The notes: generated by a model from the sequence alone, not told the origin. DNA of 58,966 nucleotides from Clostridium tyrobutyricum DSM 2637 = ATCC 25755 = JCM 11008 (GCF_000359585.1 NZ_APMH01000027.1:1-58966); one strand, 5' to 3'; positions 1 to 7,991 are shown, counted from the first letter of the stretch. A program made the numbers and translations.

Positions 1-28
1 TTCTATTGACTTTTACTAGCTGGTCTAA
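1..28. repeat. Left copy of a 28-bp inverted repeat shared by both window ends
   Basis: The first 28 bases are the exact reverse complement of bases 58938-58965. At the right end the sequence is part of the coding region of the sugar-binding protein gene. At the left end it is non-coding and follows the small minus-strand ORF. Both ends therefore run outward into the same sequence. A contig that ended at a shared assembly word, or a chimeric join, is the simplest explanation. Confidence 0.85.
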
Positions 29-58
29 TAATTATTTTAATTTATTAGGTTCTCCTAA

Positions 59-157
59 CTAAATGCTTTTCTCTTTTAAGTCCTTGTATTTAAGAACAAT
101 AGCAATACCAGTACTAAATGCACTCCAAGGAAATGCAGCTCTAATAAAATCAATCAT
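59..157 (-). CDS. Small 32-residue membrane peptide, unknown function
   Basis: A short open frame encodes MIDFIRAAFPWSAFSTGIAI followed by a basic, charged tail (VLKYKDLKEKSI). A good ribosome binding site, AAAGGGG, lies about 8 bases before the ATG. The first 22 residues are mostly hydrophobic with an FPW motif, so a single membrane-inserted helix with a cytoplasmic lysine-rich tail is likely. I do not recognise a family. It could be a short toxin-like or regulatory membrane peptide, but nothing in the sequence settles this. It is transcribed toward the left window edge, where the sequence may be chimeric. Confidence 0.5.
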   Translation of the reverse strand: MIDFIRAAFPWSAFSTGIAIVLKYKDLKEKSI

Positions 158-343
158 TCTACTTACCCCTTTCTAATAAAATTAAATAAATTTTTTAGTT
201 CCTGTTTCATTTAAGAATATTATACCCAGATTAAAAAAGTGCATATCATAATTACTGCTGAGATTGCCTCGACTATATATAACAATATATTTAAATTTTA
301 ACATATAAAGCCTGTATAAGTATTATTAATTATTCTAAAATAC

Positions 344-380
344 AAAAGGTTGATATCCTCTAAGAGATACCAATCTTTTA
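344..380. terminator. Bidirectional hairpin, probable terminator of the OsmC-like gene
   Basis: Two 14-base arms, AAAAGGTTGATATC and GATACCAATCTTTT, pair with two mismatched positions that become G-U pairs on one strand. A-runs and T-runs flank the arms. It lies downstream of the minus-strand OsmC-like gene, separated from it by about 180 bases. Confidence 0.5.
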
Positions 381-545
381 TATCAAAATCTATCTAAACG
401 GCTTCCCTTGCATAAAGTAGTGCATAAGCAATATTATACCTCTGGATTCAGATGGAGAGAAGCATTCCTTATGAGCCGCTTGGTTGAGGGTTCTAAGCCT
501 TCTATCCCTGCCGAAATCAATGCCTTCACAGGTTTGTGAAAACAT
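381..545. other. Unassigned GC-richer tract between the OsmC-like gene and its terminator
   Basis: This stretch is visibly richer in G and C than the surrounding DNA and carries no gene with a ribosome binding site. On the plus strand a frame ends in SKPSIPAEINAFTGL and stop. On the minus strand a frame ends in MHYFMQGKPFR and stop. It also contains short palindromes such as TCTGGATTCAGA. It could be a gene remnant, a mobile-element scar or part of a structured 3' UTR. The rest of 158-561 is plain AT-rich spacer with one possible minus-strand -10 box (TATAAT, 219-224) for the small ORF. Confidence 0.3.
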
Positions 546-561
546 CTTTTATTGGAATATT

Positions 562-972
562 TTATAACCTTTCATGAAAATCATCATTGTCAAATTCACA
601 ATATTCAAACTCAGTCTTTTTTGACAGCGTTTTCCTCACAGGACAATTTTTTAATATGTTCAAAACTCTTTTTTTAGTTTTTTCATCAATTTCTCCAGCA
701 ATATCTACTTTATATTTAAATATAGCTCTATCTTCATTTTCTTTATCCAATTCTACATTGACGATAACATTTTCATATTTAATATTCTTATACTCCAATA
801 TCATCCTTGTTGTGATATTCAAACATGCAGCATAGCCCGCCTCAATAAAATCATGGGGGCTAAAATATTTTCCTTTTCCCCCTTTGTTCTCTGTAACATC
901 TGAATATACTCTTTCATTACCATTAAATAATTCCGTAATATATTTTTCATCCTTGCTTTTTGAAATAATCAT
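562..972 (-). CDS. OsmC/Ohr family peroxiredoxin-like protein
   Basis: The product has 136 residues, the usual size for the OsmC family of cytoplasmic thiol peroxidases that reduce organic hydroperoxides. The two family cysteines are present: one in the AACLNIT segment near residue 50 and one in the NCPVRKTLS segment near residue 112. The N-terminal half shows the typical FSPHDFIEAGYAAC stretch. The start is supported by GAGGAGA 10 bases before the ATG. It lies just downstream of the IDEAL-domain gene on the same strand with a 28-base gap, so the two may be cotranscribed. The exact substrate cannot be read from sequence. Ohr, OsmC and YhfA-type members are hard to separate. Confidence 0.85.
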   Translation of the reverse strand: MIISKSKDEKYITELFNGNERVYSDVTENKGGKGKYFSPHDFIEAGYAACLNITTRMILEYKNIKYENVIVNVELDKENEDRAIFKYKVDIAGEIDEKTKKRVLNILKNCPVRKTLSKKTEFEYCEFDNDDFHERL

Positions 973-1000
973 TTGTAATCATCTCCTCATATAATTATAT

Positions 1001-1375
1001 TCAATCAATTATCTGTTTTTCCTTCAGTAACTCTGTATATTCCATAGTCAATCTCATGAATTTATCTTTATCATTTGTATCTAGTGAAATCTCAATAGCA
1101 TTCTTTACTATTTCTAATCTATTTTCTATATATTCTTTATTTGATATCCATCTATATATCTTTGCTATATTATTATTCATACTATATTCTAAAGCTGTAT
1201 AAGTCATAAAAAAGCTTAACCAGTCATTGGATGAATAATATTTAATAAAATTAATACCATATTGTAATTTTTCAATCACATATATATCAGAACTTTGTTT
1301 TCTCCACATTATCCATACCTTGCTATTGTCTTTTAACTTTTTTACATTATCAAATTTAAGTAATTCTCCTCTCAT
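1001..1375 (-). CDS. Hypothetical protein with a C-terminal IDEAL-like domain
   Basis: The product has 124 residues. The C-terminal third contains IEISLDTNDKDKFMRLTMEY, which resembles the IDEAL domain (a short helical motif, I-D-x-A-L-D-x-x-D-K-x-x-F-x-x-L) found in small Firmicute proteins such as YpiB. The N-terminal two thirds is rich in Tyr and Trp and matches no family I know. AAGGAGA sits before the ATG. Nothing indicates membrane segments or secretion. It probably shares a transcript with the downstream OsmC-like gene, and it is divergent from the gene at 1620. The domain call is based on motif resemblance only. Confidence 0.6.
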   Translation of the reverse strand: MRGELLKFDNVKKLKDNSKVWIMWRKQSSDIYVIEKLQYGINFIKYYSSNDWLSFFMTYTALEYSMNNNIAKIYRWISNKEYIENRLEIVKNAIEISLDTNDKDKFMRLTMEYTELLKEKQIID

Positions 1376-1490
1376 ACAACCATCTCCTTAAACTCATTCT
1401 TTTTCTTATATTAAATGCGTTAGTAGAGTTTTCTGTGATAAAATTTTTGTATTTAATTTGTAATTTAATTTCAATATTCACTTAATTTTG

Positions 1491-1499
1491 TGGTATACT
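1491..1499 (+). promoter_or_regulatory. Extended -10 promoter for the gene at 1620
   Basis: TGGTATACT matches an extended -10 element (TGnTATAnT) on the plus strand about 120 bases before the start codon. No good -35 box is visible, which is usual for extended -10 promoters. Confidence 0.45.
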
Positions 1500-1619
1500 T
1501 TTTATATAGATTTTTTGTTTCATTTTTTATTTTCTCAAAACATTTTATTATTTCATAGAGAATTATCTCATTTCAGAGATAAAATATATCAAAAGTTTTA
1601 AATATATAGGAGGAAAATA

Positions 1620-1913
1620 ATGAAAATTAAAATATCAGATCAAGAACATGTCTTTACCTATGATGATGCTGAAAATATCAATATTAAACAAGATAAGCAT
1701 AACGAAAACTATAGTAAAATTTGGGTACTAAGAAAACTTATAAATCCAATCACAAAGAATATAAAGTATATTTTGGAAAGTGAAGAAAATGTACCTATGT
1801 ATGGTGATACTACAATACATAGGCTAGCAGAATTTATTGTTACAGATGAAACTATTGATTGGAATAGTTTATATGTAGAAAAAACTCTTAAAGTTGATAC
1901 CTGTGAAAACTAA
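1620..1913 (+). CDS. Hypothetical protein, 97 residues
   Basis: An acidic, soluble protein of 97 residues with no recognised family. AGGAGG lies six bases before the ATG, and an intrinsic terminator follows the stop codon, so it is a well-formed single-gene transcription unit. It contains no signal peptide, membrane helix or cysteine cluster. The central segment NPITKNIKYILESEENVPMY looks globular. It is divergent from the IDEAL-domain gene. I cannot propose a function. Confidence 0.75.
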   Translation: MKIKISDQEHVFTYDDAENINIKQDKHNENYSKIWVLRKLINPITKNIKYILESEENVPMYGDTTIHRLAEFIVTDETIDWNSLYVEKTLKVDTCEN

Positions 1914-1928
1914 ACTTGCAATTTTAGC

Positions 1929-1957
1929 GGGCTCTGAAAATCAGAGTCCTTTTTTTA
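1929..1957 (+). terminator. Intrinsic terminator of the hypothetical gene
   Basis: GGGCTCTGA and TCAGAGTCC form a 9-bp stem with one G-U pair and a 3-base loop, followed by a run of seven or more T. Confidence 0.85.
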
Positions 1958-2030
1958 TAATGAATGATAAATTTTATAACTGGCCATACTATTGTTAGCC
2001 ACTTTTTAACTAATAGTAGGAGGTAGATTA

Positions 2031-2906
2031 ATGAACAATACATTTTATTTAAATTTTCCCAAATCAGTTCCTGAACAAGCACAGAGCAAACAACCCGGCA
2101 TAGAATCTCAAATGAATCCGAAACCGATATTTGAAAATCCAGAATATATAGGTTCTAATAAATTAAAAGACAAGGTAGCTTTAATTTCAGGCGGAGACAG
2201 TGGAATAGGAAAATCTGTTGCCATAGCTTTTGCCAAGGAAGGTGCAGATCTGGCACTAATATATTATGATGAACAAGATGACGCAGAAGGCACTAAAAAA
2301 ATCATAGAAAACGTTGGAAGACAGTGTCTCTTAATACCTGGAGACGTTTCAGATGATAATTTCTGTAAAACTTCAGTAAAAACCACACTAGATAAATACA
2401 ATAAAATAGATATCCTTGTAAATAATGCAGCAGTACAATTTCCCCAAAACAGCATTGAAGATATAACAAATGATCAGCTTGAAAAAACTTTTAAAACAAA
2501 TATTTTCAGTATGTTCTACATTACAAGAGCAGTTCTACCCCATTTCAATCCGGGATGTTGTATAATAAATACTGCTTCAGTAACTGCTTATAAAGGCAGC
2601 AAAGATTTAATTGATTACTCATCTACAAAAGGTGCAATTGTATCTTTTACAAGATCCTTGGCCTTATCTCTAATAACCAGAAATATAAGAGTAAATGCAG
2701 TAGCACCCGGACCAATATGGACACCCCTTATTTCATCTTCCTTTAGCAAACAAAAAGTTGGAGAATTCGGCTCAGCTACTCCCATAGGAAGACCTGGTCA
2801 GCCAGTTGAGCTGTCTCCGGCCTATGTATTTCTTGCATCACCTGAATCATCATATATTACAGGTGAAACAATACATGTAAACGGAGGATACTTTATAGGT
2901 AGTTGA
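2031..2906 (+). CDS. SDR family NAD(P)-dependent oxidoreductase
   Basis: The product has 291 residues. A 45-residue N-terminal extension precedes a classical short-chain dehydrogenase fold, as in the YhdF/YghA group of general stress SDRs. The cofactor-binding glycine motif is GGDSGIG (residues 54-60), the NNAA structural motif follows, and the catalytic Ser-Tyr-Lys set is seen in NTASVTAYK and DYSSTKGA. The N-terminal extension with FPKSVPEQAQ and NPKPIFENPEY is typical of this subgroup. GTAGGAGG supports the ATG. It is a single-gene unit that converges on tyrS and shares its terminator. The substrate is unknown. Confidence 0.88.
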   Translation: MNNTFYLNFPKSVPEQAQSKQPGIESQMNPKPIFENPEYIGSNKLKDKVALISGGDSGIGKSVAIAFAKEGADLALIYYDEQDDAEGTKKIIENVGRQCLLIPGDVSDDNFCKTSVKTTLDKYNKIDILVNNAAVQFPQNSIEDITNDQLEKTFKTNIFSMFYITRAVLPHFNPGCCIINTASVTAYKGSKDLIDYSSTKGAIVSFTRSLALSLITRNIRVNAVAPGPIWTPLISSSFSKQKVGEFGSATPIGRPGQPVELSPAYVFLASPESSYITGETIHVNGGYFIGS

Positions 2907-2912
2907 TTTTCT

Positions 2913-2955
2913 AAAAAGGAGAGCTGCCAATTAAATAAGCAGCTCTCCTTTTTAA
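2913..2955. terminator. Bidirectional terminator between the SDR gene and tyrS
   Basis: GGAGAGCTGC and GCAGCTCTCC form a perfect 10-bp stem flanked by an A-run and a T-run, so it can terminate both convergent genes. Confidence 0.9.
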
Positions 2956-4182
2956 TTACTTTACTACTATCTTATTATATTTTTTCTTTCCTCTTCTTAT
3001 AAGCATGCTTCCATCTTTAAAATCATCTAAAGTAACAACAGCATTAGTATCCTTTACTTTTTCATCATTTACAGTAAGTCCGCCCTGTTTTATAAGTCTT
3101 CTAACTTCACTTTTAGATGGCATTATTCCTGTTTTAACAATAATATCAACTATAGTGCCTTCTATATCATCTTTATTTATTTGTATAGTAGGCACATTAT
3201 CCATATTATTTGCTTCACCTGAAAACAATGCTTCTGCAGCCTTTTTAGCTTTATCTGCTTCTTCACTTCCATGAATCAATTTCGTAACTTCATATGCCAA
3301 TATTTCTTTAGCTTCATTTATCTTGGAATCTTTAAGTGAACCAAGTCTTTTAACTTCATCCATTGGTATAAAAGTTAATAATGCCAAACATTTTTCCACA
3401 TCAGCATCATCTACATTTCTCCAGTATTGATAAAAATCATAAGGACTGGTTTTGTCTTTATCGAGCCATATAGCTCCACCTTCTGTCTTTCCCATCTTTT
3501 TGCCATCACTTCTAGTTAAAAGAGTAAATGTCATACCATATGCAGGTTTTTGCTCTTTTCTTCTTATTAGATCAACTCCTGCAAGTATATTAGACCACTG
3601 ATCATCTCCTCCAAGTTCCATAATACAATTATATTTTCTGTTTAATTCAAGAAAATCATAGGCCTGCATCAGCATATAGTTAAACTCGAGAAAAGACAAT
3701 CCTTTTTCAAGCCTCTTTTTAAAACACTCTGCTGTAAGCATTTTATTTACAGAGAAATTAACTCCTATTTCACGTAAGAAGTCAACATAATTTAAATTTA
3801 AAAGCCAATTACTGTTATTTTCCATTACGGCTTTTTTATCATTACTAAAATCTATAAGTCTGGAAAATTGAGCTTTAAAGCATGCTGCATTATGCTGTAT
3901 TTGTTCTTTGGTAAGCATCTTTCTCATATCAGTTTTCCCGGTTGGATCCCCTACCATAGCAGTTCCTCCACCTATAAGAGCTATTGGTCTATGCCCCGCT
4001 TTTTGCATGTGAGCCATAACCATCATTTGGATAAAATGCCCTATATGAAGACTATCTGCTGTAGGATCAAATCCTATATAAAAAGTTATTTTTTCTTTTC
4101 CAAGTAATTCTCTTATTTCTTCTGCATGAGTAGCCTGTTTTATATAACCACGCTCTAACAGAATATCATAAATGTTAGTCAA
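2956..4182 (-). CDS. tyrS: Tyrosyl-tRNA synthetase
   Basis: Class I aminoacyl-tRNA synthetase that charges tRNA-Tyr. The HIGH signature (SLHIGHF, about residue 46) and the KMSKS-like loop (KMGKTEGG) are both present, and an S4 RNA-binding domain forms the C-terminus ([11 protein letters not shown]). I place the start at a TTG at 4182, giving 408 residues beginning [15 protein letters not shown]. It sits six bases after GGTGGAG, and family members start at this point. A GTG four codons upstream (4194) overlaps the ribosome binding site and is less likely. There is no T-box leader in the short upstream gap, unlike proS in this window. Confidence 0.96.
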   Translation of the reverse strand: MTNIYDILLERGYIKQATHAEEIRELLGKEKITFYIGFDPTADSLHIGHFIQMMVMAHMQKAGHRPIALIGGGTAMVGDPTGKTDMRKMLTKEQIQHNAACFKAQFSRLIDFSNDKKAVMENNSNWLLNLNYVDFLREIGVNFSVNKMLTAECFKKRLEKGLSFLEFNYMLMQAYDFLELNRKYNCIMELGGDDQWSNILAGVDLIRRKEQKPAYGMTFTLLTRSDGKKMGKTEGGAIWLDKDKTSPYDFYQYWRNVDDADVEKCLALLTFIPMDEVKRLGSLKDSKINEAKEILAYEVTKLIHGSEEADKAKKAAEALFSGEANNMDNVPTIQINKDDIEGTIVDIIVKTGIMPSKSEVRRLIKQGGLTVNDEKVKDTNAVVTLDDFKDGSMLIRRGKKKYNKIVVK

Positions 4183-4323
4183 GTTTTGCTCCACCTTTCA
4201 ATATATATTGTAATTAATCATAAAATAAAGTATCTTATGCAGCAAATTTTTTGTCGATATAAATATATATTACCATAAGTATTAGTATATAATTAAAGCT
4301 CTTTTTTATCAACAGTTATGCAA

Positions 4324-5469
4324 TTATTTAAATTTATTGATACCAGGATATATAATTTTAAAACTATCATTTATCATAGAATTGACAAATTTAACTTTAC
4401 CCTTATTTTTAAAAGATTTCTTTATACTGTTAAATCCATTGCCAGATTTAATAAACCTTCCTTTATTATCCAGTGTTATCAATTTTTCATATATCCACAT
4501 ATTTCTTTTTATATAGTCAAAGGACTTTGCATTCTTCTTTCTTATAAGTATACCAGGGCTTGTAATGACTATACTATTGTTATCAACAACAATTTCTATT
4601 TCACGAGAAAAATCAGAATAATCTCTATATATTATGACATTCCTTATTCCTTGATTTAGTGCCTCTATAGGATAGTGGCTACCAATTATATTGGATAAAA
4701 TTTTTTCTGTTCTATCTAATATATGTATTAAATCTCCTTGAACTATATAAAAGGCACTTTGTAGTTTATTTACCCTATTAGTTATTTTTATCATATTATG
4801 TGGTAAATATATATTATTTGTCTTAGAGAATACCAATAGTCCTCCAAGAGTAACCATATATTTATCACGTTCCTTATCCATAAATATAATTGATGCATCT
4901 TCCATAATCTGAATTCTGTTTTTTTCATTAATATCTATGCCCTGAATTGTAAAATACTTGTTTACAATTTTTTCATCCAAACATCTTATATCAGTGTTAG
5001 GTATACCGCATAGTTCTGAATTCAATGTAAGATTTTCACTTATCACAGAAATTATTTCCTGTTTTCTCATTGTATCATTAGTCGATCCCCTTCTTATGTA
5101 AAATGCTCCATTATCCCTCATCTGATAAGGCTTTTGTGAACCATCATATATATTTATAATTGCTATATCCTTTTTTTTATAATTTATAAACTCTATTGAT
5201 ACTGGAACAGGAGGGTCTATTCTTGAACTTACAATTTGTTGAATTTTTTCTTCATTTAAGTCCCCTTTAAGAATACCCGTTATTTTTTTGGTTTTATCTT
5301 CTACTCCTACTATCAGATATCCTCTCCCTCCTCTTGAATTAGCTATTGCACATACATCTTTAGCCAATTCCTTTCTTCCAGAATCAACATTCAGATCCAC
5401 ATATTCTTTAAAATCCAGTTTGGAACCCTCTGATTTTTTCAATAAATTTAGAAATCTTTTTATATCCAT
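4324..5469 (-). CDS. AlbA_2 (Schlafen-like) domain protein with C-terminal ATPase-like region
   Basis: The first 120 residues form an AlbA_2 domain, seen in SEGSKLDFKE, KDVCAIANSRGG and GYLIVGVED, a fold found in putative DNA- or RNA-binding regulators and in Schlafen relatives. The middle contains the usual GSTNDTM segment. The C-terminal half (HYPIEALNQGIRNVIIYRDY, then VVDNNSIVITSPG) resembles the degenerate HATPase_c_4 region that accompanies this domain. I choose the ATG at 5469, nine bases after AAGG. An ATG at 5478 overlaps that site. The gene stands alone and is divergent from the zinc-ribbon gene. Its role, possibly transcription regulation, is inference from the family. Confidence 0.8.
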   Translation of the reverse strand: MDIKRFLNLLKKSEGSKLDFKEYVDLNVDSGRKELAKDVCAIANSRGGRGYLIVGVEDKTKKITGILKGDLNEEKIQQIVSSRIDPPVPVSIEFINYKKKDIAIINIYDGSQKPYQMRDNGAFYIRRGSTNDTMRKQEIISVISENLTLNSELCGIPNTDIRCLDEKIVNKYFTIQGIDINEKNRIQIMEDASIIFMDKERDKYMVTLGGLLVFSKTNNIYLPHNMIKITNRVNKLQSAFYIVQGDLIHILDRTEKILSNIIGSHYPIEALNQGIRNVIIYRDYSDFSREIEIVVDNNSIVITSPGILIRKKNAKSFDYIKRNMWIYEKLITLDNKGRFIKSGNGFNSIKKSFKNKGKVKFVNSMINDSFKIIYPGINKFK

Positions 5470-5549
5470 AGTAAACATCCTTAATAAATTATATGTTAAT
5501 ATTAATTATAACCTTAATATACCTAACATATAAACATATATTTTAAATA

Positions 5550-5577
5550 TTGTTTTTTTATTATCATATGCTATAAT
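5550..5577 (+). promoter_or_regulatory. Promoter for the zinc-ribbon gene
   Basis: TTGTTT and TATAAT are separated by 16 bases, and the -10 is preceded by TGC, making an extended -10 (TGCTATAAT). It leaves a 5' UTR of about 125 bases, which contains the hairpin at 5644-5701. Confidence 0.6.
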
Positions 5578-5643
5578 AAATTTAGGGTTTATATTCTAAA
5601 TATATATTTTATAGTAGGTTAAATTTTTTCAAGAGATCAATTT

Positions 5644-5701
5644 CTCCTTAAATCTTGGGGGCAGTTGTTAAGAATAAATTAGCCCTATGATTTAAAGGAG
5701 G
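5644..5701 (+). promoter_or_regulatory. 5' UTR hairpin that sequesters the ribosome binding site
   Basis: CTCCTT (5644-5649) pairs with AAGGAG (5695-5700), AAATC (5650-5654) pairs with GATTT (5689-5693), and GGGC (5659-5662) pairs with GCCC (5682-5685). The whole Shine-Dalgarno sequence AAAGGAGG is therefore buried in a 15-pair interrupted stem. A short upstream GAGA/TCTC pairing (5633-5646) could compete with it. The structure is seen directly. Its use as a thermometer or other translation switch is inference. Confidence 0.6.
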
Positions 5702-5708
5702 TTTTTTA

Positions 5709-5870
5709 ATGGCAGATAAAACTATAGTATGTAAAGATTGTGGAAAAGAATTTGTATTCTCGGAAGGTGAGCAGGAATTCTATAAGGAAAAAGGGTTTGA
5801 AAATGATCCTGTTCGCTGTCCAGATTGCAGAAGAAAAAGAAAAGCTCAGAGAAATAATTCAAGGATGTAA
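5709..5870 (+). CDS. Small zinc-ribbon protein, 53 residues
   Basis: The product begins MADKTIVCKDCGKEF and ends with a basic tail after CPDCRRKRKAQ. Two CxxC knuckles (VCKDC and RCPDC) are spaced to bind one zinc, as in the short zinc-binding domain proteins (zf-trcl type) common in Clostridia. The basic tail suggests RNA or DNA contact. AAAGGAGG lies seven bases before the ATG. The gene is a single unit with its own promoter and a strong terminator, and its ribosome binding site is folded into a hairpin. Relatives are often found with cold-shock proteins, but none is present here. A function in translation or nucleic acid binding is a guess. Confidence 0.82.
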   Translation: MADKTIVCKDCGKEFVFSEGEQEFYKEKGFENDPVRCPDCRRKRKAQRNNSRM

Positions 5871-5877
5871 TAAACGT

Positions 5878-5910
5878 AAAAGGAGAGGGTTAGCCTCTCC
5901 TTTATTTTTA
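5878..5910. terminator. Bidirectional terminator between the zinc-ribbon and ECF genes
   Basis: GGAGAGG and CCTCTCC form a 7-bp stem with a 5-base loop, extended by AAA/TTT, followed by a T-rich tract on the plus strand and A-rich on the other side. Confidence 0.85.
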
Positions 5911-6474
5911 TCTATTTCTTATAATATTTGCTTTCTTTAATATTCTCCCCAATATAAGAGCTATAACGGCCCCTGCAATAGATTGAGCTATATTTCCTGG
6001 AATTTCAGCCGCAGATAATATAAATGCCTTTGAAAATTGTATGTTTGTTACAAAATGCATAAGCATTACCCCTGCTATATAATAAGCAGCTATCATCCAT
6101 ATACCTGCAGCTATAAATGCAACTATATTATTTAAAAATTTTTCTCCATTATAATGATTCCTATATGCAATTGTTCCTGCTATATATGCCATAATACCCT
6201 TTATAAAAAAAGTAAATGGAGCCCAAATGGCGTAAGGTGATAACATATCAAATAATGCCATTCCTATAGCAGCTGAAAAAAATGCTTTCTTTTTGCCAAG
6301 TAAAATAGCGGATAATAATACCATACTATCACCAAGATGTATAACTCCCTTAAATACAACTCCACTTGGTATATTTATAACAGCTGTAGCTATATATGTC
6401 AAAGCTGCCATAAGGGCTATTTGTATCATATCCTGAACTTTTAATCTATTTAACTCCAGATTTTTTTGTTCCAT
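5908..6474 (-). CDS. ECF transporter S component (substrate-binding membrane subunit)
   Basis: A hydrophobic 188-residue protein with about six membrane helices and the size of vitamin-specific ECF S components. After a short cytoplasmic N-terminus (LNRLKVQDMIQIALMAALTY), it shows the family-typical VVFKGVIHLGDSMV loop and a glycine/alanine-rich helix for docking to the shared EcfT subunit. The ATG at 6474 follows GGGAGGAG at good spacing. An upstream ATG at 6504 has none. No ECF ATPases or T subunit are nearby, so it uses a shared module encoded elsewhere (group II). The ligand cannot be read from sequence. Confidence 0.82.
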   Translation of the reverse strand: MEQKNLELNRLKVQDMIQIALMAALTYIATAVINIPSGVVFKGVIHLGDSMVLLSAILLGKKKAFFSAAIGMALFDMLSPYAIWAPFTFFIKGIMAYIAGTIAYRNHYNGEKFLNNIVAFIAAGIWMIAAYYIAGVMLMHFVTNIQFSKAFILSAAEIPGNIAQSIAGAVIALILGRILKKANIIRNR

Positions 6475-6528
6475 AAATCTCACTCCTCCCTTCCCTAGGT
6501 ACATCGATTAATATACATTATATTGGCA

Positions 6529-6577
6529 TATATAAAAAGTTCAAAATGTATGGGTACAATTTTGAACTTTTTATATA
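6529..6577. promoter_or_regulatory. Perfect 19-bp hairpin in a divergent intergenic region
   Basis: A 19-base arm (6529-6547) is the exact reverse complement of 6559-6577, and the loop contains TGTA/TACA that extends the pairing. Both outer arms end in AAAAAG/CTTTTT and AT-rich DNA. It lies upstream of both the ECF gene and the 51-residue ORF, not after any gene, so it may be an attenuator or operator and not a normal terminator. Confidence 0.6.
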
Positions 6578-6641
6578 ATAACTTAACTAAATAAAGGGAA
6601 GAATAATATTAATAAATACTTGATTACGGAGGTATTGTTAT

Positions 6642-6797
6642 ATGAATCTCTTTAAATGGTTTTTAAATCTAATATTAATACTAATCCTTATTATATTTGC
6701 CTTTAAGCTAGGTGGACTATTCATAAACATTGTATTATGTTCTATTTTTACAATATTTATAGTTGATATACTATTTATAAGGAAAAAATTTTTATAA
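6642..6797 (+). CDS. Small two-helix membrane protein, 51 residues
   Basis: The product starts MNLFKWFLNLILILILIIFA and contains two hydrophobic segments separated by KLGG, ending in a basic tail IRKKFL. GGAGG lies nine bases before the ATG. It is divergent from the ECF transporter gene and runs in the same direction as the PAP2 gene, which has its own upstream signals 155 bases on. No family is recognised. A small membrane protein of unknown role is all that can be said. Confidence 0.6.
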   Translation: MNLFKWFLNLILILILIIFAFKLGGLFINIVLCSIFTIFIVDILFIRKKFL

Positions 6798-6952
6798 AAT
6801 CCATTAATTCAATTTTCGAACTCTATTACTATACACATTTATATTAATTATATATTTGATAATTTTTTTCAATTTATTAATATTTTACAGTATGTACTTA
6901 AAATATTACCAGTGTTATAATTTATTTTGTGTATAGGGAGGGTAAGATATTT

Positions 6953-7942
6953 ATGTATAATATTAGAGAGGGAACTTTATTAAGTAATCTACAATATATA
7001 TTTAGTAAAGTTTTAAACTTGATTTATGAGTATTATTTTGTAATAATAGGAGCCTTTCTCCTGAAAAAGGCCATAAGGCTTTGCATGTATCCATCAATTA
7101 GTCCAACTACTAAAGTATACATGTTTTTATTGGCCTTTATAAGCTTTTCAGCCTATGGGGATATGAGAAAGAATATAAAATTAATTCCTTTTTTGTTGTT
7201 TTGTATTCCTTTTTTGGTTTTCGTATTTTTTCTAAATAAATATGGATACCAAATGTGGGGAAAAATGCTCAGTTGGGAAATTTCAAAAAAAATAGTAGTA
7301 AATTTAAATCCTGTATTCAGTAAAATACCTTTTAATGATGGCGCTTTCGCCAGGATTTATAAAACTGAAACTCTAACCTGGTATTTCAGGATGGTATATA
7401 ACAATGGTTTCGTACTTCCTGTTCTTATAGCAATATATAGATCTGCCATTATAAAAGACTTTAAAAAAATGGTACAATATGGACTATCTTCACATATTGT
7501 ACAAGTGTTTTTGATAACACCTTTTTACCTGCTTTTTCATCTTCAAGAAGTATGGTTTGTGCTAAATCAACCAGATGGACTAGCAAGGCATTTAAGTAAA
7601 ATGGCTGCAGCAGGAGTAACATTAAATTGTTTTCCATCCATGCATACCTCTATAAATTTTGCTGTTTTATTATTAGTTTTGCGAGAAAAGAACAAGCCAT
7701 TTAAAATTGTTATGTCGTTTTTTTGTATAAGTGTAATATTTTCCACCCTATATTTGGAAGTACACTGGGTACTGGACGTATTAGCAGGAATTCTATTAGC
7801 ATTTGTAACAGTAAAATTAGTAGATTTCATACTTGCAAATTCACAAAAGCTTATTCAAAAACCTTTAAATAAATTTTATTATAAAAGCATAAAAACTTCT
7901 TATATAAATAATTATTATTTAGAGGTTACAAAAAAACATTAA
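6953..7942 (+). CDS. PAP2 superfamily membrane phosphatase / inositolphosphotransferase-like protein
   Basis: An integral membrane protein of 329 residues. The C-terminal third carries the PAP2 catalytic motifs: CFPSMHTS (motif C2 histidine) and EVHWVLDVLAG (motif C3 histidine and aspartate). The arrangement with a long N-terminal helical region resembles the Aur1/Ipt1-like branch that transfers or removes phosphate groups on lipids. The ATG at 6953 follows GGGAGGG. An upstream GTG at 6929 lacks a site. A -10 box (TATAAT, 6916-6921) lies just before. It ends at a very strong bidirectional terminator shared with the MFS gene. The lipid substrate is unknown. Confidence 0.8.
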   Translation: MYNIREGTLLSNLQYIFSKVLNLIYEYYFVIIGAFLLKKAIRLCMYPSISPTTKVYMFLLAFISFSAYGDMRKNIKLIPFLLFCIPFLVFVFFLNKYGYQMWGKMLSWEISKKIVVNLNPVFSKIPFNDGAFARIYKTETLTWYFRMVYNNGFVLPVLIAIYRSAIIKDFKKMVQYGLSSHIVQVFLITPFYLLFHLQEVWFVLNQPDGLARHLSKMAAAGVTLNCFPSMHTSINFAVLLLVLREKNKPFKIVMSFFCISVIFSTLYLEVHWVLDVLAGILLAFVTVKLVDFILANSQKLIQKPLNKFYYKSIKTSYINNYYLEVTKKH

Positions 7943-7991
7943 TATAAAAAATACAGCTGTAAATCAATGATTTACAGCTGTATTTTTTATA
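7943..7991. terminator. Bidirectional terminator between PAP2 and MFS genes
   Basis: A 24-base arm pairs perfectly with its complement around a one-base centre, with core TACAGCTGTAAATCA and flanking A6/T6 tracts. It serves both convergent genes. Confidence 0.92.

Noticed and set aside
180-305. A 40-codon minus-strand frame beginning MLKFKYIVIYS
   Set aside because: No ribosome binding site, no family resemblance, and it lies in the promoter region of the small peptide gene.
4318-4659. Plus-strand frame of 113 codons
   Set aside because: Antisense to the AlbA_2 gene, very rich in Ile/Phe/Tyr, with no start signal.
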